A stretch of 64,000 bases of DNA from JAFGCY01 sp964609245 (GCA_964609245.1 CAZSSB010000001.1:62001-126000), one strand, 5' to 3'; numbered from the stretch's first letter, positions 23,003-31,707 are shown. Program-made: numbers and translations. The notes: generated by a model not told the origin, from the sequence alone.

Positions 23003-23266
23003 ATGTCATATACCGGCGACGTCTACGACACACCTCCCCCGATCGTCCGTGCGGCGATGACCGTCGCCTGCGCCTTCGGCGCGATCCTGATGCTCTGGCA
23101 GCTGTTCCAGGTCGGCTTCGTGATCTCGATCATCCTGACCATCGCCGGGCTGATTCTGTCCGTCTATCTGGTCTGGAGCGTGCCGCGCGCCAGCCAGACC
23201 GCGCTGGCCACCGTCGGCTACTGGGCGCTGCTGGGCGGGCTGGCGCTGTTTCTGCCGTTCGGCTAG
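23003..23266 (+). CDS. Small membrane protein, 87 aa
   Basis: MSYTGDVYDTPPPIVRAAM begins an 87-residue protein with two or three hydrophobic segments (about 18-38, 40-60 and 66-85). The ATG at 23003 is chosen because the frame upstream overlaps the end of the dehydratase gene. No clear Shine-Dalgarno is visible. It sits between two polysaccharide genes; role unknown. Confidence 0.55.
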   Translation: MSYTGDVYDTPPPIVRAAMTVACAFGAILMLWQLFQVGFVISIILTIAGLILSVYLVWSVPRASQTALATVGYWALLGGLALFLPFG

Positions 23267-23305
23267 CGCCACCGCCGCGGCGGGCTCACTTCGCGCGGAC
23301 TCCGA

Positions 23306-23311
23306 TACAAT
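23306..23311 (+). promoter_or_regulatory. -10 element TACAAT, leaderless-type start
   Basis: Exactly six bases separate TACAAT from the ATG at 23318. Confidence 0.5.
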
Positions 23312-23317
23312 GGATCC

Positions 23318-24619
23318 ATGCCACGCGGCGTATCCTGGTGGCACGTGCTGCTCGACGCGGCGCTGATCGCGCTGGCGTTCGTGGCCGCCCACGGGCTGCG
23401 GTTCGCCAGCGGCTGGATCGCGGCGCCGCTGGGCGTCATCCCGCTCGAGCAGTGGCTGCTGCTGCTGCTCTACTCGCTGCCGCTCTGGCTGCTGATCGCG
23501 GCGCTGCACGGCCTGTACTACACGCGGCTCAGGCAGTCCCTGAGCGCCGAGCTGGGCGCGCTGACCCACAGTGTCGCCGAGGGGCTGCTGGGCACCATCC
23601 TGCTGACGTTCGCGCTGCGCGGGCTGCCCGACAGCCGCCTGGCGCTGCTGCTGACCGTCGCGCTTTCCTGGCTGTGGCTGGCGGGGTATCGCTGGCTGTG
23701 GCGCCGGCTGGCCCGGCGACGCCCGCGGGCAATGGTGCTCGGCGATTCGCCACTGGCCGGCTACCTGCGGCGCCAGCTTGCCGGCCCGGCCGCGCGCTTC
23801 AGCCTGGCCGGCGCCAGCGAGAGTGCCGCCGAGTTTCAGCCGGAGCTGTGCGACGCGGTGTTCTGCGACGCTGCGCTGGCCGAGCAGCTGTGGCGGCGGC
23901 TGCCCGACGGTCCGGCGGAGCTGAGTGTCTACCTGCTGCCGGAGGGCGACTCGGCGGGCACGGCGGCGCTGAGCGTGGCGACCGTCGAGGGCGTGCCGAC
24001 GCTGGCGGTCAAGAGCGCCGCCGACCTCATGATGATGCGCCGCGCGAAGCGCGTGCTGGACGTCGGCGGGGCGCTGCTGCTGCTGATCCTGACCTCGCCG
24101 CTGTGGCTCTTTTCGGTGCTGGGCATCGCGCTGAGCATGCCCGGCCCCGTCTTCTTCAGCCACCGGCGGCTGGGGCTGCTGGGCGAGCCGTTCAGGCTGC
24201 TCAAGTTCCGCTCGATGGTCCGCGACGCCCACAAGATCGCCGTCGATCTCGACGAGTTCGATGACAAGTACAAGCTGAAGCACGATCCGCGGATCACCCG
24301 CTTCGGCCGCCTGCTTCGCAAGCTGAGCCTCGACGAACTGCCGCAGCTGATCAACATCCTGCGCGGCGAGCTGAGCCTGGTCGGCCCGCGACCGATCGTG
24401 GACGACGAGGTGCCGAGGTACGGTCCGTGGGGGCGGCTGCTGCTGACGGTGCCGCCGGGGCTGACCGGGCTGTGGCAGGTCAGCGGGCGCTCAGACACCA
24501 GCTACCAGCAGCGCATCGACTTCGACCTCTACTACATCAACAACTGGAGCCTCGGCCTCGACCTGCTGATCCTGCTCAGAACCATCCCGGCCGTGCTGAG
24601 CCGCAAGGGCGCGTACTGA
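23318..24619 (+). CDS. Polyprenyl-phosphate sugar transferase (exopolysaccharide initiation)
   Basis: A 433-residue initiating glycosylphosphotransferase of the bacterial sugar transferase family. Four N-terminal hydrophobic segments (about 10-140) are followed by a divergent central region and the catalytic C-terminal domain: KRVLDVGGALLLLIL (membrane helix), PGPVFFSHRRLGLLGEPF, LKFRSMVRDA, LDELPQLINILRGELSLVGPRP and LTGLWQVSGRS. It transfers a sugar-1-phosphate from a nucleotide sugar to undecaprenyl phosphate at the inner membrane. The CapD-like enzyme upstream could supply the nucleotide sugar. Confidence 0.92.
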   Translation: MPRGVSWWHVLLDAALIALAFVAAHGLRFASGWIAAPLGVIPLEQWLLLLLYSLPLWLLIAALHGLYYTRLRQSLSAELGALTHSVAEGLLGTILLTFALRGLPDSRLALLLTVALSWLWLAGYRWLWRRLARRRPRAMVLGDSPLAGYLRRQLAGPAARFSLAGASESAAEFQPELCDAVFCDAALAEQLWRRLPDGPAELSVYLLPEGDSAGTAALSVATVEGVPTLAVKSAADLMMMRRAKRVLDVGGALLLLILTSPLWLFSVLGIALSMPGPVFFSHRRLGLLGEPFRLLKFRSMVRDAHKIAVDLDEFDDKYKLKHDPRITRFGRLLRKLSLDELPQLINILRGELSLVGPRPIVDDEVPRYGPWGRLLLTVPPGLTGLWQVSGRSDTSYQQRIDFDLYYINNWSLGLDLLILLRTIPAVLSRKGAY

Positions 24620-24631
24620 TTCCGGTTTGGG

Positions 24632-24737
24632 CACTACAGAGATCACAGAGAGCACAGAGGTGGGATGGGAGTAGGGGGCAGGCTTGCCTGACCCACCTTG
24701 AAATGCGGGCGAGGCGAGCCTCGCCCCTACTCATGAG
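24632..24737. repeat. Intergenic palindromic repeat with GTAGGGG/CCCCTAC ends
   Basis: CAGAGATCACAGAGAGCACAG is followed by a block bounded by GTAGGGG and CCCCTAC that contains short palindromes (GCAGGCTTGCCTG and GGCGAGGCGAGCCTCGCC). The layout matches the composite palindromes at 9800-9937, with different core sequences. No coding potential. Confidence 0.5.
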
Positions 24738-24749
24738 TCTAGGCGATGC

Positions 24750-24755
24750 TAACAT
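24750..24755 (+). promoter_or_regulatory. -10 element TAACAT, leaderless-type start
   Basis: Exactly six bases separate TAACAT from the ATG at 24762. Confidence 0.4.
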
Positions 24756-24761
24756 GACCGC

Positions 24762-25346
24762 ATGCGGCTGATTCTCGCTTCCACCTCGCCCCGGCGCCGC
24801 GAGCTGCTGGCGACGCTCGGCCTCAGCTTCGACGCCCTGCCCGCGGCCGACGTCGACGAGGCGCGCATCCTGGCGGAGTGCGACGGGCCGCTTGCTCAGT
24901 GCCTGCAGCATCTGGCGTGGCTCAAGGGCGAGGCCGCCGCCGCTGCGCATCCGCGGGCCCTGGTGCTGAGCGCCGACACCGTGGTGGAGATCGAGGGCGA
25001 CCTGCTGGGCAAACCCGCCGGTGAAGCCGACGCGCGCTCGATGCTTGAGCGCCTCAGCAACCGGGAGCATCGCGTGCACACCGGCGTGGCGGTGCAGCTT
25101 GCCAGCGACGGGCTGCTCCACTCAGGCTGCGAAACCACGCGCGTGTTCTTCGCGCGGCTGAGCGCAGATACTGTCGCGCGCTACGTCGCGAGCGGCGAGC
25201 CGACCGGCAAGGCCGGCGCCTACGCCATCCAGGGCCGCGGCGCGCTGCTGGTCGAGCGCATCGACGGCGACTACAGCAACGTGGTCGGCCTGCCGCTCAG
25301 ACTCACCGCCCGCCTGCTGGCTGCGGCGGGGATGGGAGTGCTGTAG
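24762..25346 (+). CDS. maf: Maf-like nucleoside triphosphate pyrophosphatase
   Basis: A 194-residue Maf/YceF/YhdE-type pyrophosphatase, which hydrolyses non-canonical or canonical nucleoside triphosphates to the monophosphate. The N-terminal ILASTSPRRRELL signature, VLSADTVVEIEGDLLGKP (metal-binding Asp), HRVHTGVAV and GKAGAYAIQGRGALLVERIDGDYSNVVGLP are intact. Length is normal. It stands alone after a repeat and converges on the next gene. Confidence 0.95.
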   Translation: MRLILASTSPRRRELLATLGLSFDALPAADVDEARILAECDGPLAQCLQHLAWLKGEAAAAAHPRALVLSADTVVEIEGDLLGKPAGEADARSMLERLSNREHRVHTGVAVQLASDGLLHSGCETTRVFFARLSADTVARYVASGEPTGKAGAYAIQGRGALLVERIDGDYSNVVGLPLRLTARLLAAAGMGVL

Positions 25347-25354
25347 GATTCGCC

Positions 25355-26140
25355 TCAGAACCCCAGCTTGATGCGCTGGCCCTCGGGCTTGGTGCGCAGG
25401 GGGGTCTGGGGCGCGGCGTAGCGCAGCGAGCGCACTTTGTCGTCCAGCGACTGCTGCAGGCCGTCGTCCCAGATCTCGTGCTCCATGCAATGCGCCGCGA
25501 TGTTGCGGCCCAGCCACTGGGCGTGGCGCAGGTGCGGAGTGAGTTCGATCAGCCGCTCCAGGTCGCGACGCTGGCAGCGCTCCTCCAGCAGCGCGATCAT
25601 CACCTTGAAGCGCTGGCGGCTGAAGTCGCGCATGAAGTCGATCGGCTGGGTCACGAAGTAGCGGTAGCCCTTCTTCAGGTAGTCCAGCTCGCCGGCGCTG
25701 AACGCCCACATGCCGACGTAGGTCCAGGTCTGGTGGTCGATGTCCTCGGGCGGCACCTTGTTCCACAGGCGGTCCACCTCGGCGCGGTCCAGCACCAGCA
25801 CGCCGCAGGCGTGCGCCCAGCAGCGCAGCGAGAGCAGCACCCGGGCCTGGACGATCTCGGCCAGCCAGGAGCCGACGTCGCGCGACAGGCGGTGCAGCGC
25901 CTCGCGGATCAGCTCGGCGCGGCGCTCGGGATCGGTCGCGAAGCTCTCCTCGATCTCGTGCTCCAGGTACTCCAGGTAGATGCTGATCGCCAGCCGCTCG
26001 CCCTCGTCGGCATCCAGGCCGTGCCAGGCCTCCCAGGCCTCCACCAGCCGCTGGCGGCAGACGTTCTCCTGGCGGCGGTAAAGGCCGTCCCAGATCGGTT
26101 CGCGCCACTGTTTGAGATACTCATCAATGCGTTCAAGCAT
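25355..26140 (-). CDS. Unidentified helical protein, 261 aa
   Basis: A 261-residue soluble, mostly helical protein rich in Arg, Glu, Trp and Leu (IDEYLKQWREPIWDGLYRR, RLAISIYLEYLEHEIEES, LIELTPHLRHAQWLGRN). No signal peptide, membrane segment or known catalytic motif. The ATG at 26140 is chosen because the frame upstream lacks sensible protein sequence. TATCAT at 26175-26180 is a plausible -10 with a leader of about 30 nt, but no strong ribosome site is seen. Confidence 0.6.
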   Translation of the reverse strand: MLERIDEYLKQWREPIWDGLYRRQENVCRQRLVEAWEAWHGLDADEGERLAISIYLEYLEHEIEESFATDPERRAELIREALHRLSRDVGSWLAEIVQARVLLSLRCWAHACGVLVLDRAEVDRLWNKVPPEDIDHQTWTYVGMWAFSAGELDYLKKGYRYFVTQPIDFMRDFSRQRFKVMIALLEERCQRRDLERLIELTPHLRHAQWLGRNIAAHCMEHEIWDDGLQQSLDDKVRSLRYAAPQTPLRTKPEGQRIKLGF

Positions 26141-26313
26141 CCGCCAGCACCGCACTCGTCGGAAGTTCCGCACAATGATACCCCAGGGGGCGTGACTGCA
26201 AACGAGTGGCACCGCCGCACAGAGGCACGCCGATAGGTGCACGGGGAGGGCTGTCGGATATACACTAGATGGCGTAGCCGTTCGCGGCAGCCCGCCGGAC
26301 TCAGGAGGACCGC

Positions 26314-26664
26314 ATGCGGAGAAGGACCAAGCTGGCCGTGGTGATCAGCCACATGTTCTCGCGCAAGGCGCTGGGCTACCGCGCCTTCACCGTCACCTGG
26401 ACCTACTTCGCCGTGGTGCTCTGGAACTGGATCTACTTCCGCGAGCTGGCCTTCACCGAGTCACTGGAGGTCACAGCCACCATCGTGATCGGCAAGTTCG
26501 TCTTCTACGGCATCTGGGAGTACTTCCACCTCAAGGAGGTCGATCTTGCCGCCGTCTACGACCTCGAGGACCACGAGCGCGTCGACATGCTGGTGGTGGC
26601 CGTCGACGAGGAGGGTCACACCCACATCGAATCGCTGGAGGATCACCCGCCGGGTCACGCCTGA
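26314..26664 (+). CDS. DUF2061-like membrane protein
   Basis: A 116-residue protein with two hydrophobic segments (about 26-42 and 50-70), a KALGYRAFTVTWTY segment before the first, and EYFHLKEVD after the second, in the style of DUF2061 proteins. The C-terminal 45 residues form an acidic soluble tail (YDLEDHERVDMLVVAVDEEGH). The start has CAGGAGGA seven bases upstream. Function unknown. Confidence 0.6.
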   Translation: MRRRTKLAVVISHMFSRKALGYRAFTVTWTYFAVVLWNWIYFRELAFTESLEVTATIVIGKFVFYGIWEYFHLKEVDLAAVYDLEDHERVDMLVVAVDEEGHTHIESLEDHPPGHA

Positions 26665-26693
26665 CGGTTAGTTCCGCCTTGCTGACCGCAGTG

Positions 26694-27854
26694 CTACTTG
26701 CCCATGCCGACGCGCTGGCTGAGCTGCAGCTGCTTGCCCTCGGTCATGAAGCTGAGGCTGACCGCCAGTTCGGTCCGGTGGAAGTCGCGGATGGTCTCGG
26801 CCCCGCAGAGCCCCATCGCGCTGTGGATCGCGCCGACCAGGTTCTGGCTGCCGTCGGTGACGTGGCTGGGGCCCAGCAGCACTTGCTTCAGCGGGACGCT
26901 GACGCTGCTCTTCACCCGCGTGCCGCGCGGCAGGTTGGGATCGGGGGTGGCCATCCCCCAGTGGTAGGGCGCGGCCGGGCTTTCCGGGCAGCCGGCGAAG
27001 ATGCTGCCGGTCATGATCGCGTCGGCGCCACTGGCCAGTGCCTTGCAGATCTGCCCGCCCTTGCGCATCCCGCCGTCGGTGATCACGCTCACATAGCGTC
27101 CCGTTTTCTCGAAGTAGTCGTCGCGCGCCGCGGCGCAGTCGGCGGTGGCGGTGATCTGCGGAACCCCGACGCCGGTGACGCCGCGGGTGGTGCAGGCCTG
27201 GCCCGGTCCGACGCCGACCAGCACGCCCGCCGCGCCGGCCTCCATCTGGGCCAGCGCCACCTCGTAGGTCACGCAGTTGCCCAGAATCACCGGGATGGTG
27301 AGCCCGCCGATCAGTTCAGTGACATTGAGCACTCCGCCCTGCTTGCTGCGGTGCTTGGTGCTGACCACCGTGCTCTGGATCACCAGCACATCCGCTCCGG
27401 CCCTCTCGACCACGCTCGCGAACTTCAGGGCGCCCGCCGGGGTTAGGCTGACCGCCGCCCGCCGGCCGCCGTCCCTGATCTCGGCGATCCGCTTTTCGAT
27501 CAGCTCGGGCAGCACCGGCTGCTTGTAGAGCTCCTGGAACAGCGCGGTGACGTGCTCGTCGTCGCTGGCGACGATCCGCTCAAGGATCGGCTGATAGTCG
27601 TCATAGCGGCAATAGATGCCCTCCAGGTTCAGCACGCCGAGGCCGCCCAGTTCGCTGAACAGCCGCGCGATCTTCACGTCGACAACCCCGTCCATCGCGG
27701 CGGCGAGGATCGGCAGGCCGTAGCGCTGGCCGCCGAGCTCCCAGCTGACGTCGGTGTCGGCGGGATCGATCGTCGAGAGGCTGGGCACCAGCGAGACGTC
27801 GTCGAAGCCCAGCGCCAGCCTGGCCTTGCGGTTTCTGGAGAGCATGAATTCCAT
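26694..27854 (-). CDS. guaB3: GuaB3-type IMP dehydrogenase-related protein
   Basis: A 386-residue TIM-barrel protein of the IMP dehydrogenase / GMP reductase family. It has ALGFDDVSLVPS at the N-terminus, the phosphate-binding VITDGGMRKGGQICKALASGADA and the catalytic loop GVGPGQACTTRGVTGVG with Cys221. There is no CBS (Bateman) pair where IMP dehydrogenases carry one, so it matches the GuaB3 subgroup best. That subgroup has been linked to GMP reductase or IMP dehydrogenase-like activity depending on species, so the reaction is left open. GAGGAGG precedes the ATG; TAGAAT at 27893-27898 is a likely -10. Confidence 0.85.
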   Translation of the reverse strand: MEFMLSRNRKARLALGFDDVSLVPSLSTIDPADTDVSWELGGQRYGLPILAAAMDGVVDVKIARLFSELGGLGVLNLEGIYCRYDDYQPILERIVASDDEHVTALFQELYKQPVLPELIEKRIAEIRDGGRRAAVSLTPAGALKFASVVERAGADVLVIQSTVVSTKHRSKQGGVLNVTELIGGLTIPVILGNCVTYEVALAQMEAGAAGVLVGVGPGQACTTRGVTGVGVPQITATADCAAARDDYFEKTGRYVSVITDGGMRKGGQICKALASGADAIMTGSIFAGCPESPAAPYHWGMATPDPNLPRGTRVKSSVSVPLKQVLLGPSHVTDGSQNLVGAIHSAMGLCGAETIRDFHRTELAVSLSFMTEGKQLQLSQRVGMGK

Positions 27855-28005
27855 ACGCCTTGTCCTCCTCAGCGCCGGGGCTGGAAGCGGGTATTCTAGC
27901 GACGGCGCGCTGACGGGTCAAGGCAGTGCCCGCTGCTTTGGGAGCATGCCGAGCATTCTGGTTCAACGAACTGACAGCGCTCAGTGCAGAGCTATCGCCT
28001 TGCTT

Positions 28006-28416
28006 CTACATACATGGATTGAGAATAGTCCTGCGGCACCACTCCTCATACGGTGCAGGCTCGGGAGGCTCCTGCGGTGGGTCACCCTGCGCATCCGCGA
28101 ACTCGCAGCCTGCATCTGCATAGAAGTAGGGTTGCTCAGGAACTAGTGTCCACCCAACCACATAATTGCATTCCCTGATTCCATCATAATCGCTGTCAAA
28201 GCACAAGCACAGATGCATGATATGCGCTGTGCTACCTCCCTGATTCACCCAAATCGTGCGTCCGGCATCATCCAATGCAATCGCAGTTGTAACGGGGTGG
28301 AATCAAGCCTCAACTACGACTGAGCATGAGCACTCTGTTGCCTCAGCAGTTAATGGCAGAAAGAGGGTTGATGAAAGCACCGCCACAACGATCGCGGCAA
28401 GCCTGATTGTGCGCAT
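28006..28416 (-). CDS. Small secreted Cys-containing protein interrupted by in-frame TGA
   Basis: An ATG at 28416 starts a good signal peptide (MRTIRLAAIVVAVLSSTLF) followed by TECSCSVVVEA, then TGA at 28303-28305. The same frame continues for 99 codons: FHPVTTAIALDDAGRTIWVN, then CLCFDSDYDGIRECNYVVGW and a Pro/Glu-rich tail ending NPCM. The part after TGA has no Shine-Dalgarno and would start at a TTG (28275) without a signal peptide. I treat the whole as one gene with a nonsense codon or a recoded TGA. No family recognised; G+C is clearly below that of the neighbours. Confidence 0.5.
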
Positions 28417-28482
28417 ATTGGGAAACAAAGCGGTCCACTCTCCTTTGTTGGGTTCTACTCGCAGTTCAGCAAGTGTTGGGCA

Positions 28483-29067
28483 TTAACCGAGCCCAAGCAG
28501 AAAGAGCGCGCCTTCTGGTATCGTTGGCCAGTCCACCTGAAGCTCGAGCCTCTCGATGCTGCCGTAGCTTGCGAAATCCAAGTCCGGTCCGTAGATCACG
28601 ATCTCGAACGAGTTCGGGAACTTGCCATCACGGTATCCGCTGGGCGCCCATTGAACAGCGATATTCCCTGGTGAGAACCCATCGCCGTATTCGAGGATTT
28701 CCACCGGCTTCCAGTCGTTGTGAGGATTTTCTGGCCAGTATATGATATATCCTTCGGCTACAAGATCAGTCAAATCCGTTGGATGACCTCGGAATTCATT
28801 ACTAGCGATATAGCTTGCCGTAGCAGCGTATACAACCCAGAGCGAGTAGTACTCATACGCCTGGAGCTGGAAAGGCATCCATTCCTCCGGATCCGTGTCA
28901 AGCAAAACTTGCTTCGCTTCAAGCATGTTGATCTCGGCTAGACGGGCCTCCTTCTTGTATCCTTCGGCGATTTCGTCCAAGCATTGGGCAAATGCTGGGA
29001 AGCTCGTCAGGGTCAGTGATGCGACAACAGCGGCTAACACTGCCAGAAGCGCGTATCGGCTCTTCAT
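28483..29067 (-). CDS. Small secreted protein, 194 aa
   Basis: A 194-residue exported protein with signal peptide and a likely cleavage site at AFA-Q (about residue 27). The mature part starts with a helical segment (CLDEIAEGYKKEARLAEIN) followed by aromatic-rich sequence (YEYYSLWVVYAATASY). The N-terminal signal anchor, small size and several acidic residues loosely recall type II pseudopilins, but the prepilin cleavage motif is absent. TACAAT at 29106-29111 and AAGGAAG give a good start. Base composition is lower in G+C than the surroundings. Confidence 0.65.
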   Translation of the reverse strand: MKSRYALLAVLAAVVASLTLTSFPAFAQCLDEIAEGYKKEARLAEINMLEAKQVLLDTDPEEWMPFQLQAYEYYSLWVVYAATASYIASNEFRGHPTDLTDLVAEGYIIYWPENPHNDWKPVEILEYGDGFSPGNIAVQWAPSGYRDGKFPNSFEIVIYGPDLDFASYGSIERLELQVDWPTIPEGALFLLGLG

Positions 29068-29105
29068 GCGGTCTTCCTTTTCTCGTAGTAATTCAGACCT
29101 TTTTT

Positions 29106-29111
29106 ATTGTA
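29106..29111 (-). promoter_or_regulatory. -10 element TACAAT
   Basis: GGTACAAT reads leftward 38 bases before the ATG at 29067; AAGGAAG lies inside the short leader. Confidence 0.45.
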
Positions 29112-29389
29112 CCGCGAAGGGGGGGCGATGTCAAGCAACCATGGAATCACTGAACCTAGGATTGACCGGCCTGTCATTTGCCAGACCTAGTGGTTGATGC
29201 GGGTCTTGGCCAGCTGGCGAGACTGGCTGAATGACTGGTCCAGAACCCAGTTCGCCTGCTGTCTTCCCGCGGCACACGCTAGCTTAAGAGACGGAGATTG
29301 TACCCGCTGGGAGTGGGCAAGGCAACAAGGACGCGTGGACCGCCGCGATGTGACCCTCTCGGCGAACGAAGCGGCGGGAGTGCAGGGGC
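29112..29389. other. Gene-free stretch
   Basis: I see no convincing reading frame, hairpin or repeat here. It separates the lower-GC pair of secreted protein genes from the next lipoprotein gene, whose stop is at 29390. Confidence 0.4.
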
Positions 29390-30349
29390 CTACTCAGGGA
29401 AGAACCAGACCTTCCACGGATACCACATCACGTCGCTGTCGCCGTCGAAGTCTGTCACTCGTATGGCGACGAGCCGGTGGCCGATCGGGATGTCCGGGAA
29501 GCCGAAGTGATCCAAGTAGAGACCGGCCTCCGCGTGAATCGCAGTATCCGCACTGATGATGCCGGAGTAAGAGAACGCCTCACTCGGGGTCCGGCCAGCT
29601 GAGGGATCGAAGTCAAGATTGGCCTCCACGACAACGGGCATCAGTAGATCGCTGATCAGGTAATCGACTTCAACGTGGCAGTAGTCGTTCCCGGGGGTGA
29701 TGACGACCTGATTGATCCCCAGCCGCGGTCCCTGGATCCACTTCAGCACGCATTCCTCGGTGCCCGTCAGCATCACCATCACCAGCAGCACGCCTTCCTC
29801 GGAGACGTAGGGCTCCAGCGCTTCCAGTTCCAGCAGGTCGTCCGCCGGCCCGCGGTGCCACTCCCAGCGCCCTTCCTGCCAGTTGGCCACGCCGACCGCC
29901 AGGTCGTCCCAGGACTCCGGTGGGGTTTCCCAGCAGAAGATCACCAGCGGGCGGCCGTCACGGTCATCCAGGTAGAAGTTGTAGACCGCGTAGGCCGGCT
30001 TGTAGCTGGGCGGCAGGGCTGCCGGGTCCCAGTCCGGCCAGAAGACGGCGAAGGTTCCCTCGGCGGCCATTCGATCGTGGGGTAGCGTCGGGTCGAAGTC
30101 GGACCCCAGCCGCAGCCGCGAGTAGTGGTTCGCCGAGACCTGGCGCTGCACGTCCAGCGGCAGCGTAAGGTCGGGCTGCTGCGGACTCGCTGCGGGCGGG
30201 GTGCTGTCATCGCCCGCCGGGGCCGGTTGGTCCAGAGCGCCGCCGCCTCCGCATGCAGCAAGAACCACCGCCGTCAGCACGAGTATCGTCAGCCGCGCCA
30301 GTCCCGATCCCCCGATCACCTGGCAGCGGTTCAGCCGGAAACCGCTCAT
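29390..30349 (-). CDS. Lipoprotein with the shared N-terminal beta module
   Basis: A 319-residue lipoprotein (LAAC, Cys33, after a long N-region). Its main module (about 70-215) contains LPHDRMAAEGTFAVFWP, VYNFYLDDRDG, LAVGVANWQEGRWEWHRGP, LEPYVSEEGVLLVMVMLTGT and LGINQVVI. The same order of elements occurs in the protein at 36555 (LPHNRVAAYGTDAVLFP, WIGISSWEDGTWRWQTGP, LDPYVEPATGACVVAVMLLGT) and, more remotely, in the two TGA-interrupted paralogs. Here the module stands without a propeller-like tail. AGGTAGG lies before the ATG. Function unknown. Confidence 0.7.
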   Translation of the reverse strand: MSGFRLNRCQVIGGSGLARLTILVLTAVVLAACGGGGALDQPAPAGDDSTPPAASPQQPDLTLPLDVQRQVSANHYSRLRLGSDFDPTLPHDRMAAEGTFAVFWPDWDPAALPPSYKPAYAVYNFYLDDRDGRPLVIFCWETPPESWDDLAVGVANWQEGRWEWHRGPADDLLELEALEPYVSEEGVLLVMVMLTGTEECVLKWIQGPRLGINQVVITPGNDYCHVEVDYLISDLLMPVVVEANLDFDPSAGRTPSEAFSYSGIISADTAIHAEAGLYLDHFGFPDIPIGHRLVAIRVTDFDGDSDVMWYPWKVWFFPE

Positions 30350-30396
30350 CTGCCACCTACCTCGCCCTGGAAGCCCAGGGCCTGATTCTGCATTAC

Positions 30397-30402
30397 GTTA
30401 TA
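30397..30402 (-). promoter_or_regulatory. -10 element TATAAC
   Basis: GGTATAACGTA reads leftward 47 bases before the ATG at 30349, the same block seen before the gene at 3255 (GGTATAACGTA). Confidence 0.45.
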
Positions 30403-30487
30403 CCGCCGGTCAAGGGATTGCGCAAGCTGATCGCGGCAGTGCCCCTGCTCGCAGACGCCGGCGCTGCCGGCGGCGTCCACGCTCTGC

Positions 30488-30493
30488 TAGAAT
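30488..30493 (+). promoter_or_regulatory. Extended -10 element TGCTAGAAT
   Basis: TG one base upstream of TAGAAT makes an extended -10. It lies 25 bases before the ATG at 30519. Confidence 0.45.
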
Positions 30494-30518
30494 GGCCGTT
30501 CTTAACCGGAGGAGCAGC

Positions 30519-31691
30519 ATGGATTTCACGCTGAGCGAAGAGCAGCAGATGGTGCGCGAGATGGTGCGCGAGTTCGCCGACGAGTGGCTGGCGCCCCGGG
30601 CCCACGAGATGGACATGGAGCGGGTTGTCCCGCGCGAACACGTCGCCAAGCTCAGCGAGCTGGGGCTGATCGCCCCGATCGTCCCCGAGGAGTATGACGG
30701 TCCGGGGATGGATTACATGAGCTACGCGCTGATCAGCGAGGAGGTCGGCCGCGTCGACGCCTCGACGGGCACCACCATCGGTGCCCACTGCAGCCTGTGC
30801 TGCGGGCCGATCCTCAACTACGCCACCGAGGAGCAGAAGAAGGAGTGGCTGCCCCAGCTGGCCAGCGGCGACAAGATCGGCTGCTTCGGCCTGACCGAGC
30901 CGATGGCGGGCAGTGACGCCGCCGGCATCCAGACCACGGCGGTGCCCGACGGCAACGGCAACTACATCATCAACGGCGCCAAGCAGTGGATCACCAACGG
31001 TAGCTTCGCCGACGTGATCGTGCTGCTGGCCTCCACCAACCCCAAGCGCGGCATCATGGGCATCACCGCCTTCATCGTGCCGACGGACACGCCGGGCTTC
31101 GCGGTGGGCGGAGTCGAGGACACGATGGGCATCCGCGGCAGCCAGCAGGCGGTGCTGACGTTCACCGACATGCAGGTGCCCGAGGAGTGGATTCTGGGCG
31201 GCAGGCGCGGGCTGGGCCGCGGCTTCACCGTCGCGATGAAGACGCTGGACGCCGGCCGGATCGGCGTGGCGGCGATGGTGACCGGCATGGCCCAGGGCGC
31301 GATGGAGAAGGCGATCCAGTTCGTCAAGGAGCGCGAGCAGTTCGGCAAGGCGATCCGCGAGTTCCAGGGCCTGCAATGGTACCTGGCCGAGATGGCGACC
31401 AGCATCTACGCGATGCGCAATATGGTCTACCGCGTCGCCTGCGACAAGGACGCCGGCCGCGACGTCGCCACGCCGGCGGCGATGATCAAGCTGTTCTGCA
31501 CGGACACCGCGCAGCAGGTGATCGACCACGCGCTGCAACTGCACGGCGGCTACGGCTACTGCAAGGAATACGACGTCGAGCGCTACTGGCGCGACATCCG
31601 CATCACGCGGATCTATGAGGGCACCAACGAGATCCAGAAGAACATCATCGCCCGCGACGTGCTGAAGAAAGACCCGCGGGTGTGGTATTAG
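30519..31691 (+). CDS. Acyl-CoA dehydrogenase
   Basis: A 390-residue FAD-dependent acyl-CoA dehydrogenase, which introduces the alpha-beta double bond into acyl-CoA thioesters and passes electrons to ETF. N-terminal helical domain (MDFTLSEEQQMVREMVREF), the FAD and substrate loop CFGLTEPMAGSDA, KQWITNG, KEREQFGKAI, the QLHGGYGYCKEYDVERYWRD segment and the catalytic Glu367 in RIYEGTNEIQ are present. Short-chain substrates (butyryl type) are plausible but not decided by these motifs. GGAGGAG precedes the ATG. No beta-oxidation partner lies nearby. Confidence 0.95.
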   Translation: MDFTLSEEQQMVREMVREFADEWLAPRAHEMDMERVVPREHVAKLSELGLIAPIVPEEYDGPGMDYMSYALISEEVGRVDASTGTTIGAHCSLCCGPILNYATEEQKKEWLPQLASGDKIGCFGLTEPMAGSDAAGIQTTAVPDGNGNYIINGAKQWITNGSFADVIVLLASTNPKRGIMGITAFIVPTDTPGFAVGGVEDTMGIRGSQQAVLTFTDMQVPEEWILGGRRGLGRGFTVAMKTLDAGRIGVAAMVTGMAQGAMEKAIQFVKEREQFGKAIREFQGLQWYLAEMATSIYAMRNMVYRVACDKDAGRDVATPAAMIKLFCTDTAQQVIDHALQLHGGYGYCKEYDVERYWRDIRITRIYEGTNEIQKNIIARDVLKKDPRVWY

Positions 31692-31707
31692 CGATCGGCT
31701 TCCGGTA

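Noticed and set aside
28483..29067. Type II secretion pseudopilin
   Set aside because: Signal peptide has a signal peptidase I type site and lacks the prepilin G-F-x4-E motif.
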